From Odobenus rosmarus divergens (taxonomy: Eukaryota > Chordata > Mammalia > Carnivora > Odobenidae), in contig NW_004450266.1 in NCBI RefSeq assembly GCF_000321225.1, forward strand, positions 6,742,062 through 6,806,061: a DNA stretch of 64,000 nucleotides, in the 5' to 3' direction. Position numbers and translations under genes: made by a program. Below are positions 23,946-36,014 of this stretch, piece by piece (within the stretch, counting starts at the first letter, position 1; each line of letters opens with the position of its first letter). A model generated the notes under the pieces. The model worked only from the letters and a program-made list of their open reading frames with translations. It was not told the origin of the DNA and did not search any database.

Positions 23946-24704
23946 TTGAGCTGTAAACTCTGCCAAGGGGTAGACTAAATCCCAGATTAAGCAGAGGACC
24001 CCTTCCCCCAACCTCTAGCCTTAGGAGTGGTGGTCTGAGCTAAGAAAAGCAGAGGACGAATCCCTCTTTCCTGGAACTGGTTGAAGAGTCTCTTGGAGGG
24101 ACTAGCAGACATGCACGGATGAGCTCACTCAAGAGGCTGACCTGAGTGTGGGCTCTAACTGGTCAGTCTGTCCCCCTCCCCCGCTCCATTCTTGGTCCAT
24201 TAACATTCCTCCTGGGGGATGGCAGCTCCAAAGGACAAACAGCCATTGTTGGGACTCAAGGGCCCTGAGAATGGGCCCTGTAACCTGAGCCCCACCAGCT
24301 TTGATACGGTTGGGCAGGTCACCCTGGGGACACCCTGGTGACAGACGAAAGTGTATCTCAGAGCCCTGGATTGTGTTTCCAGGGCACAGGTGTGGGGGGA
24401 TTATCTTTCTGACAAGCCAAGCACTTACCCCAATCTCTACAGCTGCTTTCTCTTCTCCCTCTGGCCCTAGGCCTACCAGAAATAGCACCCTCAAGCCATT
24501 CTCTGCTAAAGCCAAGAGCTGTCTCTGCCTGAGCCCCTGTGCCTAAGAGTTACCAAAAGAACCCGACAAATTGCCTCACTTTGTTAAGTGAACGAGTGAA
24601 CAAACATCCTGCACTCTGAATGCCTGGGCAGGCGTGTCACCTCAAACCAACGGCACTGTGAAGCTCTTCCTGGGAACCCTGCCCGCAGTGCGTGCGGAGA
24701 CCAC

Positions 24705-24860
24705 GAACTCTCATGCCGGCCACTACAGGCTGGTCACCTGCTAGCTGCCCGACCCTGGGTGAACTGCTTGATCTCTCTGAGCCTCAGCTGCCTCACCCAC
24801 GTAAGGGAACAATGCTGGCATGGAGGGACATGCCAAGGGACATGAAGGCACTTACAGGTG
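24705..24860 (+). mobile_element. MIR
   Basis: CTGCTAGCTGCCCGACCCTG and GATCTCTCTGAGCCTCAGCT. Confidence 0.55.
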
Positions 24861-25289
24861 CCTCGGAAACGTACTCCTGCAGAAAAGGGCAGAGCTGGGA
24901 AAGGGGCCAGGTGTGTTGGAGGAACAGAGAAAGTGACCCACCGGGGACTGGCAGATGGGACTCCGTGGGAAGGCCAAGGGACCTGCGCCAAGCACACATA
25001 GGACCAGGAGTGTCCAACAGGAAGAGGCTGTTCTGGTCAGGTCTTGACTTGAAAGTCTCCTGGCCTCGGGCTGGGAGGCAGGAAGGCAGAACCCTGGCAG
25101 GATGCTAGCCAGGTGCGGGGGCAGGGCCGACAGGGGAGCTCTCGGTGTCCACCCCAATGTGTTGTACAATCTAGAGCAGCTCTCCCCGCAGCTGTCACCT
25201 CATGAAGCTGCCCCTGGTGCAGGCAGGGGACTGTCTCCGAAGGATCACAGACAGCACTCTTGGCCTGTCTTTAACAAGATTTCTTTTTT

Positions 25290-25483
25290 TTTTTTTTAAG
25301 ATTTTATTTATTTATTTGACAGAGAGAGATAGTGAGAGCAGGAACACAAGCAGGGGGAGTGCGAGAGGGAGAAGCAGGCTTCCTGCCGAGCAGGGAACCC
25401 GATGTGGGGCTCGATCCCAGGACTCTGGGATCATGACCTGAGCTGAAGGCAGACATTTAACGACTGAGCCACCCAGGCGTCCC
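25290..25483 (-). mobile_element. Can-SINE
   Basis: Reverse-complement element with AAGATTTTATTTATTTATTT at the left and CGACTGAGCCACCCAGGCGT at the right. The target-site duplication AACAAGATTTCTTTTTT is at 25273-25289 and 25484-25500. Confidence 0.95.
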
Positions 25484-25504
25484 AACAAGATTTCTTTTTT
25501 GTAA

Positions 25505-25645
25505 AATCCAACATTTTCTGAGCATCTACCATGTGCCAGGTACTGTGCCCGATGCTCTCACACACGTGATCTCATTGGATCCTGTGACAATCCTGAGAAG
25601 TAGTTATTCCCACCCCTGAGCGGTGGTGAGACTCGGGGTGATGAG
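25505..25645 (-). mobile_element. MIR, 5' of it a Can-SINE
   Basis: CTACCATGTGCCAGGTACTG and GATCTCATTGGATCCTGTGA. Confidence 0.65.
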
Positions 25646-25824
25646 GTCTTTTTAAACATGGAGAAGCACGGTGTGAGCCATACTGAGGACAGCCCTGAGT
25701 ACCAGCTGGCTGGCCTTCCTCTAGGGCAAAGGCTGATCTGCCTCCCCCTCTCGGATCCCTTATCTTTTCACAAGCGCAAGCCCTGTTGGCGGTTCGTACG
25801 CCTGGAGAGAGGACTGACTTATTC

Positions 25825-26040
25825 TCGTGTTTACCATGTGCCAGGACCCCGCTCATTTTTTCACCAGTACTACCTAACTCAGTCCTGCCAACTGCCCCCC
25901 ACCCCTGAGGTAAGAATTCTTACCCTATTTTGCGAAGGACAAAACTCAGACTCAGAGTGGGAGATGGATGGTTCCATGCTATGTGGCTACAAACTGGTGA
26001 TCCGAGGCTGGTCTGGCTGACTCCAAAGCCTGTGCCCTTC
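25825..26040 (-). mobile_element. MIR
   Basis: TTTACCATGTGCCAGGACCC, CCCTATTTTGCGAAGGACAA and CTATGTGGCTACAAACTGGT. Confidence 0.65.
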
Positions 26041-26049
26041 CTCCAGATG

Positions 26050-27740
26050 GGATGTCTTTCCGAGAGAGCCCCCACAAGGCTGAAGGTGCAGCAGGAATGC
26101 TGACCAGACTTTGAAACCTGATGAAACTCCTCTGGCACGAGATCCTGTGAGGATCTTTGGGATAGCTTCTTTCTCCCCACCCCAGAAATGTGCATCTGGC
26201 TGCAGCCCCAGAGCAGGGGCCCTAGCTAAAGACCCTTACAAGTGCGTACCTGTCAGACAACAAACACACACCTGTTCCCAGCCCACAGGTGACAGCCCCT
26301 GAGCTGGGACAGGAACCCCCAGAGGAAGGGGGTGATTTCACTCTCCAACTTTTAGGCACTTTTTCAGTCCTGGAAGAGGCACATTTTGAAGGACGCTGAC
26401 TCTAGAAAGCAGGGACACAGAAAAAGAAGGGAACCTGGTGTGGGGGGAGGGGTTGGGAGTGGCTGTGAGCAACAGAGAGCTCGCCCAAGGAATGCACAGA
26501 TTGGAAATGTTTAACCCAACCTGCCAATGGGCAGGAAGCAAGTCCAGCCCCTTTCGAACCTCATCTTCCCCCTTTTATATATTACTTCCTCTGCGTTAGC
26601 AGGAGAAATACACATTCAGCAAATACACATCCTTTAATTGCCTATCATAAATTCTCACCTGTCCAGAGGGACGGCGATTTTCAAGGCATATTTGAAAATT
26701 CTTTTTTTTTAGTAGGAAAACATGCCTAGATTTTTAGTGTTATCGTAGATGACCTGTTTGAAAGTCTTGACAACCCAGGCGTGTCACTTTAATGTGCAAA
26801 ACTACACCGTCAAGAATCTAGATGCCAAAACCAGAATAAATTAAGGGTAGCAGCTGGTAAGTAAATATTAGTATTCTCTCTCCTATCCTATACTCACAAT
26901 GTTTCCATTTACTAAACATTCTATTTACCAAGTATTTTAGTAATAACATCCTCTGTTTGCATGTAGCTTTGCAGGAAAACATGTAGCGCGCTTGGTGCAT
27001 ACGATGCACCTGCCTGGCTAGAGAGTGTGCTCCTGGGGGCTGCCTCCTGTCCTCTTATGCAGGGGACACTCTCCCGTGTCTTAGCTCATAGAAGTCACAT
27101 GACCGGCTGGAGAGGCCAGGAGAGCAGGTGGTCTTAGTCTCCTTTTAGAGAGCTGAAGAGTGAGGGCCAAGCAGGTGGAGAGACTTTCCAACACCAGTGG
27201 GGGCAGAGCTGGGATCGGAGGAGCAGTCCTGTGATGGGTAAACTGGATGACACTGTGCTGACTCAAATGAAATGCTGAACCTCCTATGAAGCAGTCTGGG
27301 GTTCTTAATCTAGAGAGAAAAAACAAGTCACCTGATTTTGGCCCACACTTTCCCACCCATCGCTAGCCATGATTGCCAGGAGAAACAGGTGCATGAAGGT
27401 TGTCCCCTTTGCCAGACCACAAGTCCAGGTACCGGGCTCTGAACAAACCAGTCTGCCATGTTGAAGGAGCTATCTTACTTCGAAATAACAACTAAAGCTT
27501 CTCCCCATCCTCAGTGTTCTCCAAGCCCACCAAACCCGTCGTAGCTTGAAGGGCTAGGCCAAGAGCTTCAAAAGGGCAGAAATCACGGTGCATTTTCATC
27601 ACCTGTTGCAAGGTCTGCAGGGCAGGGCTTTTGATGTCACCGGCCACCCTTGGTCTGTCATTCCTGGTGCCCAAGAAAAACACTCGAGACACAGGTCTCA
27701 ATATTAAGACCCTTTCTCTTCTCAGATTCAATAATGGCTG
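26050..27740. other. No gene seen
   Basis: Unique sequence with a faint minus-strand MIR near 27125-27220. No exon recognised. Confidence 0.45.
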
Positions 27741-27754
27741 CAGCTCTGTTCATT

Positions 27755-27945
27755 AAATGCTGACTATTTGGTAGGCGCTGGGCAAAGACCTTTTCATAAG
27801 TGTTGGTTCCTCACTCACCCTGCTCTGTTGGCATTATTATGCCCAACTATACAGACGAAGTGACCGAGGCTCCAAAGGGATTACTAACCTGCCTGGGGGC
27901 ACACTGCCAGTAAGTGGTAGAGCCTGGACTTTAACCTGGGCCTAC
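27755..27945 (-). mobile_element. MIR ending at a C run
   Basis: TTTGGTAGGCGCTGGGCAAA, AAGTGACCGAGGCTCCAAAG and CAGTAAGTGGTAGAGCCTGG. A run of about 11 C follows. Confidence 0.7.
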
Positions 27946-28112
27946 CACCCCCCCCCCCCGTTTTACCAGAAATTCTTAGTAAGAGGACAAAATCAAATTC
28001 TTTCCCCATGTCTTTCCATGTTATTTGTCTTCTAGTGAGAGCTGCACTTCGGCTACCTTTTAGGTAAAAGTAGTAGTTTTGGGTAAGCTTTCGTTCGTGA
28101 TCAAAAAAGACA

Positions 28113-28572
28113 CATCTCCTGCCGCAGCAACGCGAGTGGGAGCCCCAGGCGCCGGGCTCGGAGCGGAACTCCACAATTGCTTTAAGAAAATGGCGGACGA
28201 GCCGGACATGGGGGAAATCGCCAGCTTCAGTAAGGCCAAGCTGAAGAAAATGGAGATGCAAGAGAAGAACGCCCTGCCGACCAAAGAGATCACTGAGCAG
28301 GAGAAGCGGAGTGGAATTTCCTAAGAACCTAGAGGATTCCCCACCCCCGTCATCTTCAGGACACCCCAGTCGTGATGTGGAGGAAGAAGAGCCACCTGCA
28401 AGATGGACACGCGCAATAAGCTGCACCATGAACCCGGGCACTGCAGCCTGTGGGTCTCTGAGGGGACCCCCCCCTGCCAAATTCTCCGGTTTGCCCTGGG
28501 ATATTATAGCAAATTATTTGTATGTTGAATGAAAATAAAACACACCTCGTGGCATGGCAAAAAAAAAAAAAA
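28113..28572 (+). pseudogene. TMSB10: Processed retrocopy of thymosin beta-10
   Basis: Seen: an intron-less copy with a 5' UTR-like piece (from about 28113), an ATG at 28190, 44 codons and a stop at 28322-28324. It has a 3' UTR, AATAAA at 28534-28539 and a run of 14 A at 28559-28572. The frame reads [20 protein letters not shown] and continues through [14 protein letters not shown] to the end. Family knowledge: thymosin beta-10 is a 44-codon cytoplasmic G-actin sequestering peptide whose actin-binding core is LKKTET. Here that core reads LKKMEM. I count about eight replacements against the remembered parent, with no stop or frameshift. It is most simply a young processed pseudogene; the frame alone does not show expression. 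Its orientation is opposite to the inferred host gene. Confidence 0.9.
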
Positions 28573-28689
28573 GAGAGAGAGACTAGTCTCCACAGATCTC
28601 TCTGTATTTGACACCCTCAGATGTGATAGATAAGACAATATTTACACAGCGTCACTGGGTGTCCAGTCTCCTTGTGCTCAGTCACCACA

Positions 28690-28845
28690 CACCCGTATGG
28701 ACTAAGCAACCCTGTAATTAATACTGTCTATAAATTAGCAAGAGGCTGAAGCTCAGAGAGTGAAACCAATTTGCCCAAGGCCACACAGCTTTAGGGCTCA
28801 TGAAGGCAGGACTCCCCAGCCACAATACAACCCTTCTAACCACAG
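28690..28845 (-). mobile_element. MIR 5' part
   Basis: CTGAAGCTCAGAGAGTGAAA, TTGCCCAAGGCCACACAGCT and ACCCTTCTAACCACAG. Confidence 0.65.
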
Positions 28846-29924
28846 AATGCAGCAGCTTCTGTGTTTGATTGGATTGTGGTCTTGGTTGGAGATGGGGAGT
28901 GGGGTGGGGATGGGGTGGGGGCTTTTGGGATTCTGGCCAAGGCTGGAAAAGCAGGAGACGGAAAAGGTTTTATTCTAAAATGCTGCCTTGCTAGAAAGCT
29001 TTAAACAGGAAAGTTTGCCTTTACAATATGGAGGAGTTTTTCATGTTTCAGCTCATGCTGAATTGCTTTATGCTTTAGCTATAAACCTCTGACAGAGAGG
29101 GTGCGGGGCAAAGCTGGCCCAAATTTAACTAGAGCTGTACCGCTGTAAAGCTCAGGTTACAGGGATCACTTCTGGTGCCAAGGCAGTTTAACGAGTATGA
29201 ACGCACATAATTCGTTCCAGTTGTCCTGCTTCAGCACAGAAGGGCTATTTCTGGGGTGGGGCTCCGCACACTTCTGCCAATGTGGTTCCCATTACTGGCT
29301 CCAGAGCCTCGACCAAGTCCCCTCCATGCCCAGGAAGGGACTGTTTTATCACAGCTGCTAAACTATCAATTCTCTGTAAAGGTTCACAGGGTTTCTATAT
29401 TCTGAGCTCCCAAAGGGGGTGGAGGTGGGATTACGCTACACAATGTGCCCACGCCTCGCCCATCCCATGAAACCTTTCCAAAAACTCAGCTGCTTTATCC
29501 AATCTCCCTTCAACCCAAGCAACATCTCTCCCGCTTTTATTTGGAACACTTACAAGCCTAAAGAAAAGTCCAAAGAATAGTTCAAAAACACCTATATACC
29601 CTTCACCTAAATCTGTCCATTGTTAATATGATGCCACACTGCTTTATTTCATTATCTTTTTATAAATTTTTTTTTCTGACCGTTTGAAAGACACTTGCAG
29701 ACATCAGGACACCTTACATCAGCATGCATCTCCTGAGAATAAGGACATTCCCCTGTCCAACCACAATATCTATCATGATCACAACTAAGAAAATGAACAG
29801 TCATTCCACAATGTCACCTAACATATATATACACCATATTTAAAAATTTCTTCAATTCTTCCCTAAATGTCTTCTTTATAGCCTTAAAAGAAACTTAGAT
29901 CTAATCAAGATTCAAATGTTGCTT

Positions 29925-29944
29925 GAATGTGGCTGCTATATTTA
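29925..29944. repeat. Target-site duplication, left copy (L1 at 29.9 kb)
   Basis: GAATGTGGCTGCTATATTTA, identical to 30820-30839. The pair marks the empty site of the L1 insertion. Confidence 0.93.
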
Positions 29945-30819
<875 letters not shown>

Positions 30820-30839
30820 GAATGTGGCTGCTATATTTA
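30820..30839. repeat. Target-site duplication, right copy (L1 at 29.9 kb)
   Basis: Identical to 29925-29944 and directly after the A-rich tail of the L1. Confidence 0.93.
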
Positions 30840-31339
30840 TTTAGTCTCTTAATCTAGAAGAAATTTCTACCCACCCTAGCACTCCTGATTCCTTTTTTTC
30901 ATGACATTGACCTTTTGGAAAAGTCCAGGCCAGCTGCCGTACAGACTGTCCCTACATACTGGATGGCTCTTGACTGTTTCCTCATGATTAGATTCAGGTT
31001 CACATCTCACATGTGATGGAATGTACTTGTTCTTGCTTCATATTACTGACCACTAAGTGGTCACACAGGGGATGATTCCTGATCTCCCCACCGTAAAGAA
31101 TCTTTTTCCTGTTGTAATTAGTAATCTGTGATGCAAAGCCCAATTTCTTAGACTCAGTTATCCAAACTATTTCTGCCCTCTCACCTCCTATGTCCTTTGG
31201 TTTTAGCCTCCACACCCTGAAAATGGTCTTACCATAGTCACCAATGGCCATCTAGATGCCAAAGCCACTAGGCACTTTCCACATTTGCATCATTGAACTC
31301 TCAGTGACTGGATGTAAATGTTCAGCCCCTTCTCGGGGG

Positions 31340-31600
31340 CAGCATTACATCAGCACCTGTAGCCCTACCTCAGTGGTTGGCACACAGCAGGCGGTCAAGA
31401 GATCTTTGAGAAAGAATAAGTGACTACATCCACTGAGAGAAAGTCAGGATTTGGAATCAGAAGGCCTGGCTTCAAATCTAGCTCAGCCACTCTTCATGTA
31501 AGGAATGGGTTGACTTTAATCAGTGGTTTTCACAACTTCGAGGAAAATGTTAACACCTGAAGGCTTCTTTCAATAGGCTCTTACGCTGAGGCAAATGCAG
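31340..31600 (+). mobile_element. Two MIR pieces
   Basis: CAGTGGTTGGCACACAGCAG is a MIR 3' end. TTTGGAATCAGAAGGCCTGG with TTCAAATCTAGCTCAGCCAC starts another copy. Confidence 0.5.
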
Positions 31601-32544
31601 GAAGCTGAGAAGAGGGGGCTGCTTTGGTTAAGCAGGTAGTGAAGGCCAGCGGTGTGCCTCACTGGAGTGGGGGTCTGGGGAGGTATCAGAGAGGTTCAAG
31701 CAGGAGGGGAAGGGGCATACTCTAGTGGGTCCTGCCTGCCAGCCTGAGAAGTCGAAACTGTAATGTGTAGTGTTAGGTTTCAGTAGTGGAAGGTGCGCTG
31801 GGAAATCACTATCACAGGTCACTGTGGGTGCCATGTCTCGTGGGAGGGGAAAGAGCAGGGCAGGAGAGCACAGGCTGGAGGCAGGAGGTCAGGAATTATC
31901 CCTAGTCCTCTGCCTGTCTTGGTTCCCTCCTCTGAAGTCCTTTGTCTATTGAACGCTCTTTGAGTTTTTCTTTCCCTTTATATCTAAGTGTCCCTCCTGG
32001 CTAGGAAGGGGAGCAGTGTGTCACTAGATGAAGAGTGAGGTTAGCAGGGAGTGGAGGGCCAAGAGGCCCCCCGTGCTTGGAGGGGCTCAGGCCATTTGCT
32101 GAGTGATTCGGTGACCTGAGAAGCCTGTCCATTGTCCAGGCTTTAAAGGGCCACTGCTCCTTACCATTAACCCAACTCAGGACAAAGGCCATCACCAGCT
32201 CAGACAAATAAGCTGCTTAGCCAGACCTCATGCATCATCTTGTCACCCATACAGGGGCCCAATGGGGGCATCTTAAAAGAGCTAAGCACTGGAGTGCGAC
32301 TCAGCGGTTTCCATTCAGGGGGATTCTGGCCTGGGGCTGGGGACTGCCACCACGGTGTGCATGCAGCCTCCTCTTCAATGCGGGGCGGGGGGGATGCGGA
32401 GAGATCTCTGATCTGCCGGGGAGGCTTTCTGAGATCTTTGGCTTCCCGAACACTGTCAAAGAAAGGGGGACCATGGCTGCTGGCGGAGGGAAGGTGGCCT
32501 GTGGGGGAAAGATGAGGTTGCGTTAAGGAGCCAGGCACACCTGG

Positions 32545-32640
32545 GACACAAAATGCCACTTATCTGCGTGACCTTGGCCAAGTTATCAGACCTTTCTGAG
32601 GCTTGGTTGGGTAACGCGATAACCAGAATATGGATAACAA
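32545..32640 (+). mobile_element. MIR fragment
   Basis: TGCGTGACCTTGGCCAAGTT followed by CTTTCTGAGGCTTGGTTGGG. The next MIR is inverted. Confidence 0.52.
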
Positions 32641-32644
32641 TAAC

Positions 32645-32880
32645 AATAGTGTCCATTTAAGACTTTATAAGAGTCACACACTTTGCTGTGTACTTCACAT
32701 ACATGATTTCACATTGAATTCTAACAACTTGTATGAAGTAGGCATTATCATCACCCCTACTCTAAACTTGAGGTAAAATGGAAACTTAGAAGTCAAATTA
32801 TTTGCTAAAGGTCTCAGCTGGTAGTGGCAGAGCCAAAATTCAAACCCATACTCTTAAGTCTTCTGCTCTCAAGCTACGCA
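32645..32880 (-). mobile_element. MIR, nearly full length
   Basis: TGAAGTAGGCATTATCATCA, GAGGTAAAATGGAAACTTAG and CAGAGCCAAAATTCAAACCC. It ends where the 34-bp minisatellite begins. Confidence 0.75.
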
Positions 32881-33141
32881 GTCACGCAGATTCATGGGTG
32901 GGAATAAGCCCCCGTCACACAGATTCATGGGTGGGAACAAGCCCCCCATCACACAGATTCATGGGTAGGAACATCCCCCCCGTCACGCAGATTCATGGGT
33001 GGGAACAAGCCCCCCATCACACAGATTCAGGGGTGGGAACATCCCCCCCGTCACGCAGATTCATGGGTGGGAACAAGCCCCCCCTCACACAGATTCACGG
33101 ATGGGAACAAGCCCCCCGTCACACAGATTCAGGGGTGGGAA
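32881..33141 (+). repeat. 34-bp minisatellite, about 7.7 copies
   Basis: Units GTCAC(A/G)CAGATTC(A/G)(T/G)GGG followed by TGGGAACA(A/T)(G/C)CCCCCC. Starts are at 32881, 32914, 32948, 32982, 33016, 33050, 33084 and 33118. Seven are 34 bp apart or nearly so (the first is 33). Variant bases alternate between neighbouring units, so higher-order pairs are suggested. There are no spacers, so it is not a CRISPR array. Confidence 0.95.
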
Positions 33142-33727
33142 ATCTGGAGCACTTGGCACAGCACCCGGCTCCCTGTAAGTGTGCAGGAATGGGATTTGCC
33201 CTTCTGTTACACAATCAAAGGTGTGTCAGGCCCTCCTCAGTTCCCGAGGCTGTACCTGCCACCTTCCCCTCTCTGAATGAGCTCTGAGCAGCACACCTGC
33301 CCTCAGTCCATACCGCTCACTCCATTTATACCTCAAACCCTGGGGAAACCGAGGCTTCTAAAGAGACTGCTCCATGAGAGGGGGGAGGGGGTGGAGTGGA
33401 GATGGGCCCCTGTCATACCAGCTCTTTCCTGGAAGAGAGGAAGAGAGCCTTGTCTTCTACTCCTGCCCCCTGCAGCAGACCCGGATGTTCCCTCTACCTG
33501 TCCCCCATGCACCTGGCCACACATGGAGGGCACAAATGATGTATGATCAGAACTCTCTAGCACAGACCCCACACAGAGCACACCCCTGGAAAAGTCTGCT
33601 GAATGAATGAGTGAATGAGGAAATAAATGCTTCCAAACCCCACAATTAGGCTGGGAATATTTGGCTGCATACAAATAATTGACATGCAAAGCATGACCAT
33701 CCAGACTCCTCCTCACACCTTCTCCTC

Positions 33728-34095
33728 GTCTGCTCAGGCTGCCATGACCAAATACCATAGCCTGGGTGGCTAAACCAAACACATTGATTTCTCATCATTT
33801 GGGAGTCTGGAAAGCCCAAGATCAAGGTTCTGACAGGGTTTGGTGTCTGGTGAGGGCTCCCTTCCTGACTTGCACACAGCCACCTTCTTGTTGTGTCCCA
33901 CGGCAGGGAGTAAGTGAGCGCTGGTGTCCCCTCCCCTTTTATAAGGATACCAGTTTCTGTTCAGATCAGGGCTCTACCCTCATGACCTCAGAAGGCCTTA
34001 CTCACTTCCTTAAAGGATCTGTCTCCAATACGGTCACACGGTGGGGCTAGGGCTTCAACAGGTGGCTTTTGCGGGACACAATTCAGGCTGTAGCA
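33728..34095 (-). mobile_element. MaLR (MLT1-like) LTR, degraded
   Basis: The plus strand shows the reverse-complement pattern: CAGGCTGCCATGACCAAATA, CCTGGGTGGCTAAACC, GGAAAGCCCAAGATCAAGG, CTTCTTGTTGTGTCCCACGG and a GGGACACAATTCAGGCTGTA end. Edges are blurred and no target-site duplication was recognised. No internal retroviral genes are visible. Confidence 0.65.
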
Positions 34096-34239
34096 GACCC
34101 ACAGATCATAAAACTAAAGCTCACTTCTGGGCAGACCCTGAACATGCAAACTTCCTGGGCTCCTTGGGAGTTAAGGTGTTCTTCCAGTTTGCATTCCACC
34201 TGAGCCTCCCCAGCTTGCATTAAAATTCTGCAGCCTCAC

Positions 34240-34420
34240 AGACCCTGGCACACTTGCTTCCTTGCTCCCCTAATGGATGCCTGCTTCAGGGCAGGATTGT
34301 TCAGCGGTGTGTCTGTCTCTCCAACAACCAAACAGGTGAGCAGATTGCTTTCTTTTCTCCATGAACCCTGGCACAAAGTATGCCTTTAGTAATCATTTGG
34401 GGAAATTGAATTGGTTCTGA
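34240..34420 (+). mobile_element. L2 fragment
   Basis: TGCTTCAGGGCAGGATTGTT, then CCTGGCACAAAGTATGCC and a final TTTGGGGAAATTGAATTGG fit an L2 3' end. Confidence 0.5.
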
Positions 34421-34602
34421 AGGGTAAATAAGCTTCATTTCTTCCCAGGTCGCTCCAAACCAGAAAGCCCTTCCACTGTTCTCACTCTAAACTAATGAAG
34501 CCTTTGCTCCCCATAACACCAGATATTCACCGAGGGCCCTGTATTTGGCATCAGGCATGTTCCCTGTGCCCTCCAGAGCCGTGTCAGTTCACTGCGGCCA
34601 CG

Positions 34603-34614
34603 GCCCCCTGGCGG
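34603..34614 (-). promoter_or_regulatory. Candidate CTCF site
   Basis: The minus strand reads CCGCCAGGGGGC, the core of the remembered CTCF consensus, within a GC-rich unique stretch. The outer bases fit less well. No occupancy can be shown. Confidence 0.42.
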
Positions 34615-34708
34615 GAGCACAGGCATAAACACAGAGGGAGGAGGGCCCCTGGGAAGAAGGGCTTTGGCTGTGGCTGTCCTGCTGAGTCAGGCCCTGAGCC
34701 TGCCAGCA

Positions 34709-34736
34709 GTGGGAACGAGTCAGTGGGAACGAGTCG
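34709..34736 (+). repeat. 14-bp direct tandem repeat
   Basis: AGTGGGAACGAGTC occurs twice in a row, just before a G-rich stretch. Confidence 0.9.
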
Positions 34737-35099
34737 AGGGTCGCGGCGGGGGCGGGGGGAGGGGGCATGACGGGGATCTGGGCTTTGGAGGGATCACCCT
34801 GGGACAGTGCAAGGATGGAGGAAAGGGAAAGACAGCAGGCAAGGAGGCCAGTGAGGACCCAACTGCCGTGGTCCAGGGGAGAAAAGACACAGCAGGAAGT
34901 GTTCTGGCTAAGGAGAGCAGGATGTGCAAAATAGGTAATAACAGATAACAGAAAATAGGTAAGTATCATCGCAACTTCCGTTTTTGCTCCTTCTCAAGAT
35001 GATGGCAGACAAGTCATCACAACCTAAATTTTGACCAGCTAACCTCCTCACCATCTGAAAACACACCCCATTCTTTGCCAAAGATGACAAGGGGAGCCC

Positions 35100-35270
35100 A
35101 GTAAATACTGAACACCTGCTATAATCTCAGTGTCTAAGACGTCTCCCATCTTGCCTTTGAAACAACTCCCACCCAGATTGCTGTTCTTACCCCCATTTTA
35201 CGGATGGGTAGCTGGGTGAGAGAAGTGAGTCTGGATGGGGTCGCACAGCTAGTGGGGAGGGCAGCTTGCT
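35100..35270 (-). mobile_element. MIR
   Basis: ACACCTGCTATAATCTCAGT, CCCCATTTTACGGATGGGTA and GGTCGCACAGCTAGTGGGGA. Confidence 0.62.
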
Positions 35271-35829
35271 TCCCATCAGTTGTCTATTCTCCCAGAGCCT
35301 GCATTCGGCAGCTAAAGAGAGGTCTCTGGAAGTGCAAATACATGTATTACCGTTGGTATTCTGTGCAGCAGCTTCCCAGAGTTATTTATAGAAATATGAT
35401 CCGTTCAGGAGAGAAGGAGTGAAACCTAAATGAATTACCAGTCATTTTCCTCTCCTTTCAACTCTGGGGGAAAGGCCAGCTGACCAGAAGGAAAAGACAT
35501 CACAGCGTTTCATCTGGCCCCAGATATCAACACTCGGTTCCTGGCACTATCGGGAATGCAAGCATGCGCGGAGCTCCAGCAAGCAAGGCTGGGGCTCTGT
35601 TTCCAAGACCCCTGCTATGTTTGCTTCGCTGCCGCCAGGGGCTCCCTCCCCTCTCCTAAATCTCTGCAAATCATGCAGGAGGGAGAGAGGAGGATTAAAG
35701 CTCAGGACATCCAAATAGAGCTGTTAATTGTACCTCCTCCAAGTCTGGGTGGGAATGGCAGAATCTGCCTGCCTTCCAGAAATACCTGGCCAAAACCTTT
35801 TGGGTTCCAGAAGGGGAACAGGAAACTAA

Positions 35830-36010
35830 CATTCATTGGGTACCCATTATGTAGCAATCATCATGCTAGAAGCCTTGACCATATTTCCTCATATCCACAG
35901 AAATTTTGTGAAGTACTATTCAAACCAACATCCATTTTACAGGGGAGGAAACAGACCCAGAGAAATTAAGCAACTTGCCCGTGGCCACACAGCACAGTAA
36001 GGATCTATAG
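35830..36010 (-). mobile_element. MIR
   Basis: CATCCATTTTACAGGGGAGG, AAACAGACCCAGAGAAATTA and CTTGCCCGTGGCCACACAGC. Confidence 0.75.
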
Positions 36011-36014
36011 GCCT

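Noticed and set aside
27884..28480. 198-codon minus-strand frame
   Set aside because: Antisense shadow of the thymosin beta-10 retrocopy and its neighbour MIR.
32881..33141. CRISPR array
   Set aside because: Units are directly adjacent with no spacers, and the genome is mammalian.
32802..33287. 161-codon frame with repeated DSWVG-type words
   Set aside because: It is a translation of the 34-bp minisatellite. The frame rotates through units, so it is not a repeat protein.
35632..35643. Second CTCF-like core (CCGCCAGGGGCT)
   Set aside because: It breaks the GGC end of the core. Too weak to list without a matrix score.
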